Shown: positions 1 through 7,325 of the stretch, piece by piece
How positions within the stretch are numbered: the first letter of the stretch is position 1
How the letters are laid out: each line of letters begins with the position of its first letter
From: Gammaproteobacteria bacterium
Lineage (GTDB): Bacteria > Pseudomonadota > Gammaproteobacteria > HK1
DNA length: 47,665 nt
Direction of reading: 5' to 3'
Assembly (NCBI GenBank): GCA_009937425.1
Contig: JAACFO010000045.1
Coordinates: 1 to 47,665 of the forward strand
The notes under the pieces: model-generated
What the model saw: the letters and a program-made list of their open reading frames with translations, nothing else
Told to the model about the DNA's origin: nothing
Databases searched by the model: none
Program-made: the position numbers and the translations under genes

Positions 1-15
1 GGCCTCGACAATCCC

Positions 16-122
16 CCCTCACCCCAACCCTCTCCCCCTGAAGGGGGGAGAGGGGGCACAATTTTCGCCCTAGACCGAAGGGTCCCCCGCTCCCTCGATG
101 GGAGCGGGGACAGGGGTGAGGG
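16..122. repeat. Paired REP-like palindromic modules, inverted
   Basis: Two hairpins lie here: arms 28-38/44-54 (CCCTCTCCCCC and its complement) and arms 85-94/100-109 (CCCCGCTCCC). They are enclosed by an outer inverted repeat, CCCTCACCCC at 16-25 against GGGGTGAGGG at 113-122. Each hairpin therefore carries a CCCTCACCCC tail, and the two modules face each other like a bacterial interspersed mosaic element. The same tail-plus-hairpin unit recurs at about 27637, 27891 and 27946. It lies upstream of the first gene and contains no gene. The family name is my inference; the symmetry is seen directly. Confidence 0.8.
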
Positions 123-292
123 TGAAAAAAAGGAGCCTCCAACGAAGCCCCCTCCTCCAACCGCTCTCCACCCAGACCGCTGCAACCCCCAATGTGACCC
201 CCATTGCACCCCGGAACCATTGCGGTCCTCCAACCCCTAAAGGAATGCCGGTTGTATGTCGTTATTAAAGGTCAATCGCCAGGAATTCCACC
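123..292. other. Leader region of the first gene, C-rich
   Basis: This gap is pyrimidine-rich, with C runs around 150-240, and has no convincing sigma70 promoter. A Shine-Dalgarno-like AGGA at 281-284 precedes the ATG at 293. No small gene is supported here. Confidence 0.4.
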
Positions 293-1228
293 ATGAGCGT
301 TGCAACACACCCGGAACTGGACAGTTTTGCCCGCACCAATGCCATAGACGGGCTTACGGAGCCGAGCCTGCGCGCCATCGCCGAGGGACGCGAAGGCTAC
401 AGCATCGAAGCAGCACGGCGTTTTCTCGCATTTCAGACCCGTATCGACGCCGAGCTTCTCAAACACCCGATCATTACCGACAATGCCTATACGGCATGGT
501 TCGAGCACGGTCAGAAAAGCCATGAGCAGATCATGAGCTTCATCGTGCAGTTCTCTGTGTTCTCCAACCAGTTTCTGGTTGCCCAGCTGCAGAAAACCCT
601 CAATGCCGACACCCTCGAAGGCATGCGCGCATCCAAGGAGATCCTCGCCAACGAGATCGGCGTGGTCTTCAACGCGCCCGGCAAAAGAACATCGGATGTC
701 ACCGAATCCGAGAGCCGGGGCGACGCGGAACTCGTCTCCACCGAAGGCAGCGTGGACGGTGGTGTGTTCCGCTTTCGCGCCGCGCATTTCGAGTGGCTGC
801 TGCGCATCGCTGAAAAGCTCGGGCTGCGATTCCATGACATGGGGCGGCGCATCCACGGCACGGAAACCACCTTGTTCTTCTGTGACGAACTGATCCGGCT
901 CTACGGCAGTGCGGATTACATGATCTCCCAGTCCGCCAGCTACGCCGTGGAGAACTGGGCCGCGGCGGGATTCTGGGATCAGCTCGTTACCGGTCTGGTC
1001 AAATACAACACACAGATCGAATCGCCCCTGCCGTTGGCGTTTTTCACCTGGCACGCCCGCATAGAAGGCCAGCATGCGCAACATACCCAGGAAGAGTTGG
1101 AAGAGCTTTATTTCGACCGCGAGGTGGAGGAAGACGCATTCATCGAAACGGGCAACGAAATGCTCGACGGTGTAGCGGCTTTCTGGAACGGTCTGGACGA
1201 GCAGCGCCGGCGCATCGCCGCCATCTAG
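293..1228 (+). CDS. Heme-oxygenase-like diiron (HDO) family redox enzyme
   Basis: A 311-residue, mostly helical protein that I place in the heme-oxygenase-like iron redox enzyme superfamily (CADD, UndA and SznF types). Near the C-terminus, H254-x3-E258-x2-H261 matches the H-x3-D/E-x2-H metal signature of that fold. E220 in an ENWAAAGFW helix and E71/H77 in EHGQKSH are candidates for the other ligands. A DGGVFRFRAAHFEW stretch sits in the middle. The start is fixed by AGGA 8 bases upstream. It is followed 84 bp later by a tryptophanase on the same strand, so an amino acid or an indole-type product is a possible substrate. The reaction is unknown. The superfamily call is moderately sure, while the ligand assignment comes from spacing only. 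Confidence 0.72.
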   Translation: MSVATHPELDSFARTNAIDGLTEPSLRAIAEGREGYSIEAARRFLAFQTRIDAELLKHPIITDNAYTAWFEHGQKSHEQIMSFIVQFSVFSNQFLVAQLQKTLNADTLEGMRASKEILANEIGVVFNAPGKRTSDVTESESRGDAELVSTEGSVDGGVFRFRAAHFEWLLRIAEKLGLRFHDMGRRIHGTETTLFFCDELIRLYGSADYMISQSASYAVENWAAAGFWDQLVTGLVKYNTQIESPLPLAFFTWHARIEGQHAQHTQEELEELYFDREVEEDAFIETGNEMLDGVAAFWNGLDEQRRRIAAI

Positions 1229-1250
1229 TCGGCCCACTTAGTCGGCCCAC
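1226..1250 (+). repeat. 13-bp-period direct repeat over a stop codon
   Basis: TAGTCGGCCCAC occurs at 1226-1237 and again at 1239-1250. The first copy contains the TAG stop of the preceding gene, and the second gives another in-context TAG. It looks like a slippage duplication at the gene end. Confidence 0.75.
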
Positions 1251-1262
1251 GTGTTCGGCAAG

Positions 1263-1278
1263 GGCCCCTGAAGGGGCT
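1263..1278 (+). terminator. Short GC hairpin upstream of tnaA
   Basis: GCCCC (1264-1268), loop TGAA, GGGGC (1273-1277) with a possible G-U closing pair outside. There is no T tract, so it may be a weak attenuator or an mRNA-processing hairpin rather than a true terminator. It lies 35 bp before the tryptophanase start. I see no TnaC-like leader peptide with the expected Trp codon. Confidence 0.3.
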
Positions 1279-1312
1279 ATGATCGGGGAGTATCCACTAC
1301 CCCGGTTACTCC

Positions 1313-2686
1313 ATGCGCACCATTATCGAGCCCTTTCGCATCAAGGCGATCGAGCCTATTCGCATGACCTCCCGGGATGAGCGCGAAAAGCTCATCCAGG
1401 AAGCGGCTTACAATGTTTTCCTCCTGCCCGCCCGCGATGTTCTCATCGATTTGCTGACCGACAGCGGCACCGGCGCCATGAGTGCCGCACAATGGGCGGG
1501 AATCATGCGCGGCGACGAATCCTACGCCGGTAGCGACAGCTACTATCGCTTCGAGAATGCCGTTAAGGACATTTTCGGTTTTTCCCATGTTATCCCCACT
1601 CACCAGGGGCGCGCCGCGGAACGGATTCTATTCAGCACCGTTTGCAGCACCGGGCAAACGGTGCCCAGCAACAGCCACTTCGACACCACGCGGGCGAATA
1701 TCGCCTATGTGGGCGCCGAGCCGGTGGATCTGCCCTGTGTCGAATCGAGAGTGTTGGCCGATCCACATCCCTTCAAGGGCGATATGAACCTGGAAGCGTT
1801 ACAACACCTGCTGGAGCAATGCGAACCGGGCAAGGTGCCCCTTGTCATGTTGACCATCACCAATAACTCTGGAGGTGGTCAACCGGTTTCCATGGCCAAC
1901 ATCCGCGCCACATCGAAGATCTGCCGCAAGCACAAGGTGCCCCTGTACATCGACGCCTGCCGTTTCGCCGAAAATGCCTACTTCATCAAGCAGCGGGAAC
2001 GCGGCTATGAGGACGTCGCCCTCATCGATATCGCCCGTGAGATGTTTTCCTGCGCTGACGGCTGCACCATGTCGGCGAAGAAAGACGGCATGGCGAATAT
2101 CGGCGGCTTTCTCGCAAGCAATGACGAGCAACTGACGCGGGAGGAACGCAATTTACTGATCCTCACCGAAGGCTTTCCGACCTACGGCGGTCTTGCCGGT
2201 CGCGATCTGGAAGCCATTGCGGTGGGACTCTACGAAGCACTGGAGCTCGACTACCAACATTACCGAATCATCTCCACTGAGTATCTTGGCCAGCACATCG
2301 CCGCCGCCGGCGTACCCATCGTGCAACCTCCCGGCGGCCACGCCATCTACATCGATGCCGCCAGCTTCTGCCCGCAAATTGCCCCGCTGGAGTATCCCGG
2401 CATCACCCTGACCGTAGAGTTGTACCGGGAAGCCGGCGTTCGCGCCGTCGAGATCGGAAGCGTCATGTTCGGCAGCGTCGATACCGAAAGCGGGCAGGAG
2501 CAACCGGCCCCGAATGAGCTCGTGCGCCTGGCCATTCCGCGGCGTGTTTACACCCAAAGTCACATCGATTACGTGGTCGAGGCGATCGTCAACGTATTCG
2601 AAAGAAGAGACGCGCTGAAGGGCTATCGCATCATCGAGCAACCGGCATTGCTGCGACATTTCAGCGCACACTTTGCGCCACTCTAG
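1313..2686 (+). CDS. tnaA: Tryptophanase (tryptophan indole-lyase)
   Basis: A PLP-dependent beta-eliminating lyase of 457 residues, predicted to split L-tryptophan into indole, pyruvate and ammonia. The N-terminus EPFRIKAIEPI, the LLTDSGTGAMS segment and IPTHQGRAAE match the tryptophanase/tyrosine phenol-lyase family. The PLP lysine is K257 in MSAKKD. Three positions that separate the two enzymes all favour tryptophanase: D124 (Thr in tyrosine phenol-lyase), I381 (Arg there) and H449 in LRHF (Phe there). The conserved N-terminus supports the ATG at 1313 although no good ribosome site precedes it. It sits between an HDO-like enzyme and an MFS carrier. A related beta-lyase with another substrate remains possible. 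Confidence 0.85.
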   Translation: MRTIIEPFRIKAIEPIRMTSRDEREKLIQEAAYNVFLLPARDVLIDLLTDSGTGAMSAAQWAGIMRGDESYAGSDSYYRFENAVKDIFGFSHVIPTHQGRAAERILFSTVCSTGQTVPSNSHFDTTRANIAYVGAEPVDLPCVESRVLADPHPFKGDMNLEALQHLLEQCEPGKVPLVMLTITNNSGGGQPVSMANIRATSKICRKHKVPLYIDACRFAENAYFIKQRERGYEDVALIDIAREMFSCADGCTMSAKKDGMANIGGFLASNDEQLTREERNLLILTEGFPTYGGLAGRDLEAIAVGLYEALELDYQHYRIISTEYLGQHIAAAGVPIVQPPGGHAIYIDAASFCPQIAPLEYPGITLTVELYREAGVRAVEIGSVMFGSVDTESGQEQPAPNELVRLAIPRRVYTQSHIDYVVEAIVNVFERRDALKGYRIIEQPALLRHFSAHFAPL

Positions 2687-2699
2687 GCAAGCAGCCGAG

Positions 2700-3923
2700 A
2701 TGAATCGCAGGGACGCGACGGGGGCACCGGCAAATAACGATCACCTGATCGGCATCGCGTTCGGATTGGGCCTTGCCTTCCTGGCCGCCTATCAGCAATT
2801 CAAGCTTCCCGTGGTGCTCCCCGTGCTGCTGGCGGACTACAGCTACGACCGGACCCTCGCCGGCGGCTTCATGTCCATTTACGGCTTCTTCGGCCTGTTT
2901 CTTTCCATTCCCCTCGGACGCGCCATTGAGCGTCACGGCGCCGCGTCGCTGATCGCGTGGGCGCTTCTACTGATGGTCCTCGGTAACGGGATCGGGCTGT
3001 TCAGGCCGGAGTCCGGCTGGCTGATGCTGACCTCCCGGGGACTCGAAGGCATTGCATTCGCGGTGCTCGCCATCGGCGGGGCGGCGCTTGCCAACGCCAA
3101 CGCGAGCCCGCGTTCGCTGCCGCTGGTGGCCGGCTTAATGGCCACCTGGATCCCCGTGGGTCAGCTCTCGGCTACTGTTCTCGCGCCCATCGCCATCGCC
3201 ACCAGCAGCTGGCGTATGCTGTGGTACGTGGGCATCGGTGCAACAGCGCTGTTTTTCCTCTGGACAATCATCAACCGCATTTCCGGAAGCGTCGTTCTCA
3301 CACCACCTGCTAGCGTCGCCACGGACAAGTCCGGCGCGAGCACGGACATCACACCCCGTGAACGGCGCGGGCTGATTCTGACCGCGCTCCTGTTCATGCT
3401 CTGGTCCGGGCAGTACTTCGCTTATATGACCTGGTTGCCCCAGTATCTGGTGGAAGTCCACGGACTCGCTATTACCCAGGCCCAGTGGGGTTACGCCATA
3501 CCCGTGAGCCTGGTGATGGTGGTCTGCGTGGTTACCGGCCTGCTGCTGCAGCGGGGACTTTTTTTAGGCACGCTGCTGGTTAGCGCACTCATCACCCAGG
3601 CGGCGGTCTGGTGGCTGCTGCCTTTTACCGGCGGTGGTATCAGCGGCATTGCGTCGCTGGTTGCATACGGAGCCGGGGCCGGGGTGGTGCCCGCATGCTT
3701 GTTCGCCTTACCGAGTGTTATTCTGCAGCGCGGACACAATACGGCGCGGGCCTTCGGCATCGTCATGACCGGTCGCAACATGGGCGTACTCATCGGCCCG
3801 GTGCTGGTGGCGCAAGCCTTCAAGATGACCGACAGCTGGGACCTGGCGGCACCGATATTCGGCACGGTCACCAGTCTATGTCTGGTCACGGCTATTCTGT
3901 TGGCGAGGCAACTGCACCGATAA
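2700..3923 (+). CDS. MFS transporter
   Basis: A major facilitator superfamily carrier of about 407 residues with roughly twelve hydrophobic segments. Helix 1 is IAFGLGLAFLAAY, followed by the loop IPLGRAIERHG, the usual basic loop between helices 2 and 3, and a hydrophilic central loop near residues 205-230. I chose the ATG at 2700, 13 bp after the tryptophanase stop. A TTG at 2673 in the same frame would overlap that gene. Its place in the run suggests import of the lyase substrate (a tryptophan-like amino acid) or export of its product, but the direction and substrate cannot be seen. Confidence 0.85.
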   Translation: MNRRDATGAPANNDHLIGIAFGLGLAFLAAYQQFKLPVVLPVLLADYSYDRTLAGGFMSIYGFFGLFLSIPLGRAIERHGAASLIAWALLLMVLGNGIGLFRPESGWLMLTSRGLEGIAFAVLAIGGAALANANASPRSLPLVAGLMATWIPVGQLSATVLAPIAIATSSWRMLWYVGIGATALFFLWTIINRISGSVVLTPPASVATDKSGASTDITPRERRGLILTALLFMLWSGQYFAYMTWLPQYLVEVHGLAITQAQWGYAIPVSLVMVVCVVTGLLLQRGLFLGTLLVSALITQAAVWWLLPFTGGGISGIASLVAYGAGAGVVPACLFALPSVILQRGHNTARAFGIVMTGRNMGVLIGPVLVAQAFKMTDSWDLAAPIFGTVTSLCLVTAILLARQLHR

Positions 3924-3941
3924 ACCGGAGCCTGCACATCG

Positions 3942-4661
3942 ATGCAGACCAACCTCCACATTCAAGCCATCACCTTCGACGCCGCCGGCACCCTTATCCG
4001 AGTCGCCGAACCCGTGGGTGAGACCTACGCGCGCATCGCCAAAAACATAGGTGCAAGCTTGTCGCCGGCGGCACTGGATGCCGCTTTTCGTGACGTGTTC
4101 CCAAGCATGTCGGCCATGGCCTTCCCGGGTCTGGACGAAGCGTCGATTGCCGATGCCGAACGTGCCTGGTGGCGGCAGCTGGTGGAGCAGGTCGTCCGGC
4201 ACGCTGGTGGTGTCAGCGAATTCGACGCGTACTTCGAGGCGCTGTTCAACCACTACGCCAGCGGCACCGCCTGGCGGGCGTATCCGGAAACCCACCGGGT
4301 ATTGAAATCGGTGCGCGCGCGGGGCTTAGGCGTTGGCGTGGTTTCCAATTTCGATTCGCGCCTGCCGCCGATACTGCGGGAACTGGGCATCGAGAGCTTG
4401 GTCGACAGCGTGATTTATTCCACCGGTTGTGGCGCCGCCAAACCCGACGTGCGCATTTTCCAGCACGCGATGCGCGCCCTGGGATCCACGCCGGAGACCA
4501 CGCTGCATGTGGGAGACAATCTTCGCGCCGATTACCATGGCGCTTCCGGGGCCGGAATGACGGCTGTATACCTGAATCGGAGGAAACAACCTGCCCCACC
4601 AGACATACCGAGCGTCCGGGATCTGAGCGAGCTCGAGGCCTTTATCGTCCGGGGTCGGTAG
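3942..4661 (+). CDS. HAD-superfamily hydrolase, atypical motif I
   Basis: A 239-residue HAD-IA type protein. Motif I is FDAAGTL, with nucleophile D13. The second acidic residue of the usual DxDGT motif is replaced by A15, which removes the general acid/base and resembles HDHD3-like members. Motif II is VVSNFDSR, the motif III lysine is in GAAKPDVRIF, and motif IV is HVGDNLRADYHGA. A helical cap lies between motifs I and II. It starts 18 bp after the MFS gene and is probably the last gene of the 293-4661 run. Phosphatase activity is doubtful given A15. Confidence 0.8.
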   Translation: MQTNLHIQAITFDAAGTLIRVAEPVGETYARIAKNIGASLSPAALDAAFRDVFPSMSAMAFPGLDEASIADAERAWWRQLVEQVVRHAGGVSEFDAYFEALFNHYASGTAWRAYPETHRVLKSVRARGLGVGVVSNFDSRLPPILRELGIESLVDSVIYSTGCGAAKPDVRIFQHAMRALGSTPETTLHVGDNLRADYHGASGAGMTAVYLNRRKQPAPPDIPSVRDLSELEAFIVRGR

Positions 4662-4715
4662 GAGGGACGGTTTCGAAGCGATACTTGCCGCGGGTCTGAC
4701 GCTGAACTGGTTTCC

Positions 4716-5633
4716 TCAAACGGCAGTTTCCGCTGCCGCCGCCTCTTCGATGATCCATTCCCGGAAAGCGGCGATGCGCGGCTCGTCCGCCAGCCCCTCC
4801 GGGCACACCATGTAGTAGGCGAAAGACATACGCGAGCCGTAGGCGAATGGCCGCACGAGCCGCCCCTCCTTGAGATCGTTGCCGGCGAGAACCCGGCTAC
4901 CGAGCACCACGCCCTGTCCATTCACCGCCGCCTGCAGGGCCAGACTCGTGTGGCTGAAATGCAGCCCCCGGCGGACCTCGATATCCCCTATTCCCGCCGA
5001 GTGTAGCCACATGTTCCAGTCCGGCCAGTAATCATCCTGGGCATAGCCGTCCACGTGCAGCAGCGTATGCCAGTGCAAATCGTTGAGCTCGCGCAAGGGA
5101 TGTTCTGCGTCCAGAAGGCGCGGACTGCAGACGGGAAAAACCTCTTCGGACAGCAGGCAATCCACACGCATGCCGGGATAGTCCCCCAGCCCGTAGCGCA
5201 GGCCCACGTCCACATCGTCGTGGACCAGATCGACGATGCGATTGTCCGCATCCAATCGTATGTCGATATCCGGATGCAGCACCCGGAAGCGCTCCAGGCG
5301 CGGCATCACCCAGGTAGCGCCGAAAGACGGCGGCATGCTTACCGTCAGAGGGCGATTGAGGTCTCGGCGACGAAAAGTCTCCACCACCTCGGTGACCCGG
5401 TAGAAGACCTCGCTCAGACCGGGCAACAGGGACTGTCCCGCGGGGGTCAGCTGTAATGCCCGGTTCAATCGGTCGAAAAGCACGCTGCCCAGGTCGTGTT
5501 CCAGGGCCTTCACCTGGTGCCCAACCGCCGCCGGAGTGACGTGCAGTTCCTCGGCGGCCTTGCTGAAGCTCAAGTGGCGCCCGGCGGCCTCGAAGGCGCG
5601 CAAGGCGTTGAGTGAAGGTAATCGTGATGGCAT
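4716..5633 (-). CDS. LysR-family transcription regulator, GcvA type (1)
   Basis: A 305-residue LysR regulator. The winged HTH covers roughly residues 4-63 (LPSLNALRAFEAAGRHLSFSKAAEEL, written here as its start LPSLNALRAFEAAGRH). A LysR effector domain follows from about residue 90. The LNALRAFEAA start is typical of the GcvA subgroup, so I start at the ATG at 5633 rather than the in-frame ATG at 5729. It is divergent from the DUF1127 gene at 5771 and convergent with the HAD gene ending at 4661. By family habit it should regulate itself and its divergent neighbour; the inducer is unknown. Confidence 0.9.
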   Translation of the reverse strand: MPSRLPSLNALRAFEAAGRHLSFSKAAEELHVTPAAVGHQVKALEHDLGSVLFDRLNRALQLTPAGQSLLPGLSEVFYRVTEVVETFRRRDLNRPLTVSMPPSFGATWVMPRLERFRVLHPDIDIRLDADNRIVDLVHDDVDVGLRYGLGDYPGMRVDCLLSEEVFPVCSPRLLDAEHPLRELNDLHWHTLLHVDGYAQDDYWPDWNMWLHSAGIGDIEVRRGLHFSHTSLALQAAVNGQGVVLGSRVLAGNDLKEGRLVRPFAYGSRMSFAYYMVCPEGLADEPRIAAFREWIIEEAAAAETAV

Positions 5634-5678
5634 TGGATCCACTAAAGAAAACCTATTCTGAGCTGAAAGAAAGATCGT

Positions 5679-5706
5679 TTGTAGATTTAGCAGATAAGTC
5701 CATAAT
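5679..5706 (+). promoter_or_regulatory. Candidate promoter for the DUF1127 gene
   Basis: TTGTAG at 5679-5684 and CATAAT at 5701-5706 are separated by 16 bp in an AT-rich divergent region. The -10 fits five of six bases and the -35 is weak. Downstream at 5733-5748 lies an imperfect dyad, GTGTCG-AT-TACGTCAC, that could be an operator. Confidence 0.3.
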
Positions 5707-5770
5707 TTGACTATAGATAATGCCTTCAAGAAGTGTCGATTACGTCACATTTTATGAAAGGAAATATAGC

Positions 5771-6031
5771 ATGAATACGAACACAATTCGGATTGGCGCG
5801 GATCTCGGGGTGGAAACTTCCCGGGCACGGCCACGAATCTCCGATTTCAGCGGATTGCTGACCTGGGCGAAGGGCCGCGTCGCGGCAGTGGACCGGGTCA
5901 GGCAGCGGCGCCGGGCTATCAGCGAGCTGGTCCGGATGTCCGATGCACGCCTGGCGGATCTGGGGATTCCGCGGGGCCAAATCCCGGAAGTCGTGGACGG
6001 ACTGATCGCCCGGGAAGGACCCGGCATCTAG
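5771..6031 (+). CDS. DUF1127 (YjiS-like) small protein
   Basis: An 86-residue protein. Its C-terminal half is a DUF1127 domain: basic RQRRRAISELVRMSD, then ARLADLGIPRGQI. AAAGGAA at about 5757-5763 is the ribosome site for the ATG at 5771. DUF1127 proteins are small cytosolic proteins, several of which bind RNA or modulate phosphate and carbon metabolism; the role here is unknown. The gene is divergent from LysR 1 and meets LysR 2 tail to tail, sharing CTAG at 6028-6031. Confidence 0.85.
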   Translation: MNTNTIRIGADLGVETSRARPRISDFSGLLTWAKGRVAAVDRVRQRRRAISELVRMSDARLADLGIPRGQIPEVVDGLIAREGPGI

Positions 6032-6939
6032 CTGTCGACGCTGGATATCAGCCAGTCGCGAAATCCCGTGACCCGGGGCAGGTTGCTGCTGGCCGCTGGA
6101 TAGACGATGTAATAACCCATGCCGTCCCGCGCTCCAGAATCGAAGGGTTGCACCAGATGACCAGCCGCGATTTCGTCCCCGGTAAGGGCCGTGTGCAGCA
6201 ATCCGACCCCCTGGCCGGCGAGCGCCGCGCTGTAGGCGAGATTGGTATCGTCGAATGTCGGCCCGTGGGCCACATGGGCATTGCCGACACCGGCACCCGC
6301 GAACCAATCCTGCCAGGGGCCATAACTGAAGCTATGCAGCAGCCTGTATTTCAGCAGATCCTCGGGTCGCTCCACGGGCGGACCGTCCTCGAGCAAGCGC
6401 GGACTGCACATGGGCGTGACGGTTCCGGACATCAGCGGGATCGATTCCAGCCCTGGCGCGCTGCCGTCGCCGATGCGCACCACCAGGTCGGCCCCGGCGG
6501 TGCCGGGCTCCACGTCGCTCATCCACGGCGCCTCGTGCAGACGCAAATCCAAATCCGGATGCTCACACCACAGGCGTCCGAGCCGCGGCGCCAACCATCG
6601 CACGGCGAAGGCCGACGTCATGGTGACGTGCAACGGAGCATCGCTTTTCGCCTGCAGCAGGCTGGTCGTCGCCCCATGAATTTGATTGAACGCCGCCTCG
6701 ATGACCGGCAGATACCCACGTCCGGCTGCGCTCAGCCGCACGGCCCGGGTGCGGCGCTCGAACAACGGCATCCCGAGCCATTCCTCCAGAGCCTTCACCT
6801 GATGGCTGATGGCGCCATGGGTGACGTTCAATTCCTCAGCGGCCGCGCTGAAGCTCTCGTAACGGGCTGCCGCCTCGAAGGCACGCAGGGCATTGAGGGG
6901 CGGCAGGCGCCGGCTCACGCTTCGGGTCCACGGGTACAC
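6028..6939 (-). CDS. LysR-family transcription regulator, GcvA type (2)
   Basis: A 303-residue paralogue of the LysR gene at 4716-5633, with the same RLPPLNALRAFEAAAR opening and HTH (residues about 10-70), followed by a GcvA-like effector domain. I use the GTG at 6939; another GTG at 6918 would give a start closer to the usual family N-terminus. Neither has a clear ribosome site. A T-N11-A dyad lies immediately upstream (6941-6957), which fits autoregulation. The stop TAG lies in the CTAG shared with the DUF1127 gene. Confidence 0.9.
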   Translation of the reverse strand: MYPWTRSVSRRLPPLNALRAFEAAARYESFSAAAEELNVTHGAISHQVKALEEWLGMPLFERRTRAVRLSAAGRGYLPVIEAAFNQIHGATTSLLQAKSDAPLHVTMTSAFAVRWLAPRLGRLWCEHPDLDLRLHEAPWMSDVEPGTAGADLVVRIGDGSAPGLESIPLMSGTVTPMCSPRLLEDGPPVERPEDLLKYRLLHSFSYGPWQDWFAGAGVGNAHVAHGPTFDDTNLAYSAALAGQGVGLLHTALTGDEIAAGHLVQPFDSGARDGMGYYIVYPAASSNLPRVTGFRDWLISSVDS

Positions 6940-6940
6940 A

Positions 6941-6957
6941 TGTGAGAAATTCTAACA
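6941..6957. promoter_or_regulatory. LysR-type operator (T-N11-A dyad)
   Basis: TGTGAGAAATTCTAACA has dyad symmetry TGT-x-AGAA-x-TTCT-x-ACA, with mismatches only at the x positions, and contains T-N11-A. It sits one base upstream of the LysR 2 GTG and about 90 bp upstream of the divergent small ORF. That is where an autoregulatory LysR site is expected. Confidence 0.6.
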
Positions 6958-7044
6958 TATCTGTGAGGAAGGATCCTTTGTCAGGTAGCTGAATTATCTC
7001 TACAGTTTCAATACACGCAACTTATATACATGAGGAATTTACAC

Positions 7045-7269
7045 ATGTTCACCACCGTTATGTACGGCTTCATCAACGAAGTCACACGCCAGCCCGCCAG
7101 CGCTGAAATCCCTTTAGTTGCGACCCGCCGTGCCAGGCAGAGACATTCGCTGACGCGTTCCGGGCACAAGAGCCGGCAGGCCGCCAAGCCCAGCCAGCGT
7201 CAAGTGAAATTGCCCGGCACGTACCGTGTATTCGCCGACAGCTTCAAGCGTGCCGCCGGTTTTAACTGA
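7045..7269 (+). CDS. Small basic protein, unknown
   Basis: A 74-residue Arg/Lys/Gln-rich protein (for example RRARQRHSLTRSGHKSRQ), ending in GTYRVFADSFKRAAGFN. I do not recognise a family. GAGGA at 7032-7036 lies at the right distance for the ATG at 7045, better than the in-frame ATG at 7030. It is divergent from LysR 2 across a LysR-type operator, the same arrangement as DUF1127 with LysR 1. Its composition suggests nucleic-acid binding, which is inference. It could be a spurious ORF, but the ribosome site and context support a real gene. Confidence 0.55.
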   Translation: MFTTVMYGFINEVTRQPASAEIPLVATRRARQRHSLTRSGHKSRQAAKPSQRQVKLPGTYRVFADSFKRAAGFN

Positions 7270-7298
7270 GAACGCATTTTTCTGCAGCGATCAGCTCA

Positions 7299-7325
7299 CA
7301 GGGACAGATTTCAAATCTGTCCCTG
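7299..7325. repeat. Perfect palindrome at the hyuB 3' end
   Basis: Thirteen-base arms (CAGGGACAGATTT and its complement) flank a single central base. The hyuB stop (TCA on the plus strand, 7311-7313) lies in the centre, so the last residues of HyuB are encoded by the palindrome. The sequence resembles the AAATC-TGTCCCTG repeats often seen near REP-associated tyrosine transposases. It can also act as a hairpin terminator for hyuB and for the gene ending at 7269. Confidence 0.75.

Noticed and set aside
16..122. CRISPR array suspected from the repeated hairpins
   Set aside because: Units are not regularly spaced, there are no unique spacers, and no cas genes are in the window.
272..1237. 321-residue open frame on the minus strand over the HDO gene
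   Set aside because: It is fully antisense to a gene with a good family match and a ribosome site. High GC content leaves long antisense frames open; no own start signal is seen.
1313..2686. Tyrosine phenol-lyase considered for the lyase gene
   Set aside because: D124, I381 and H449 correspond to tryptophanase; the tyrosine phenol-lyase residues at those places are Thr, Arg and Phe.
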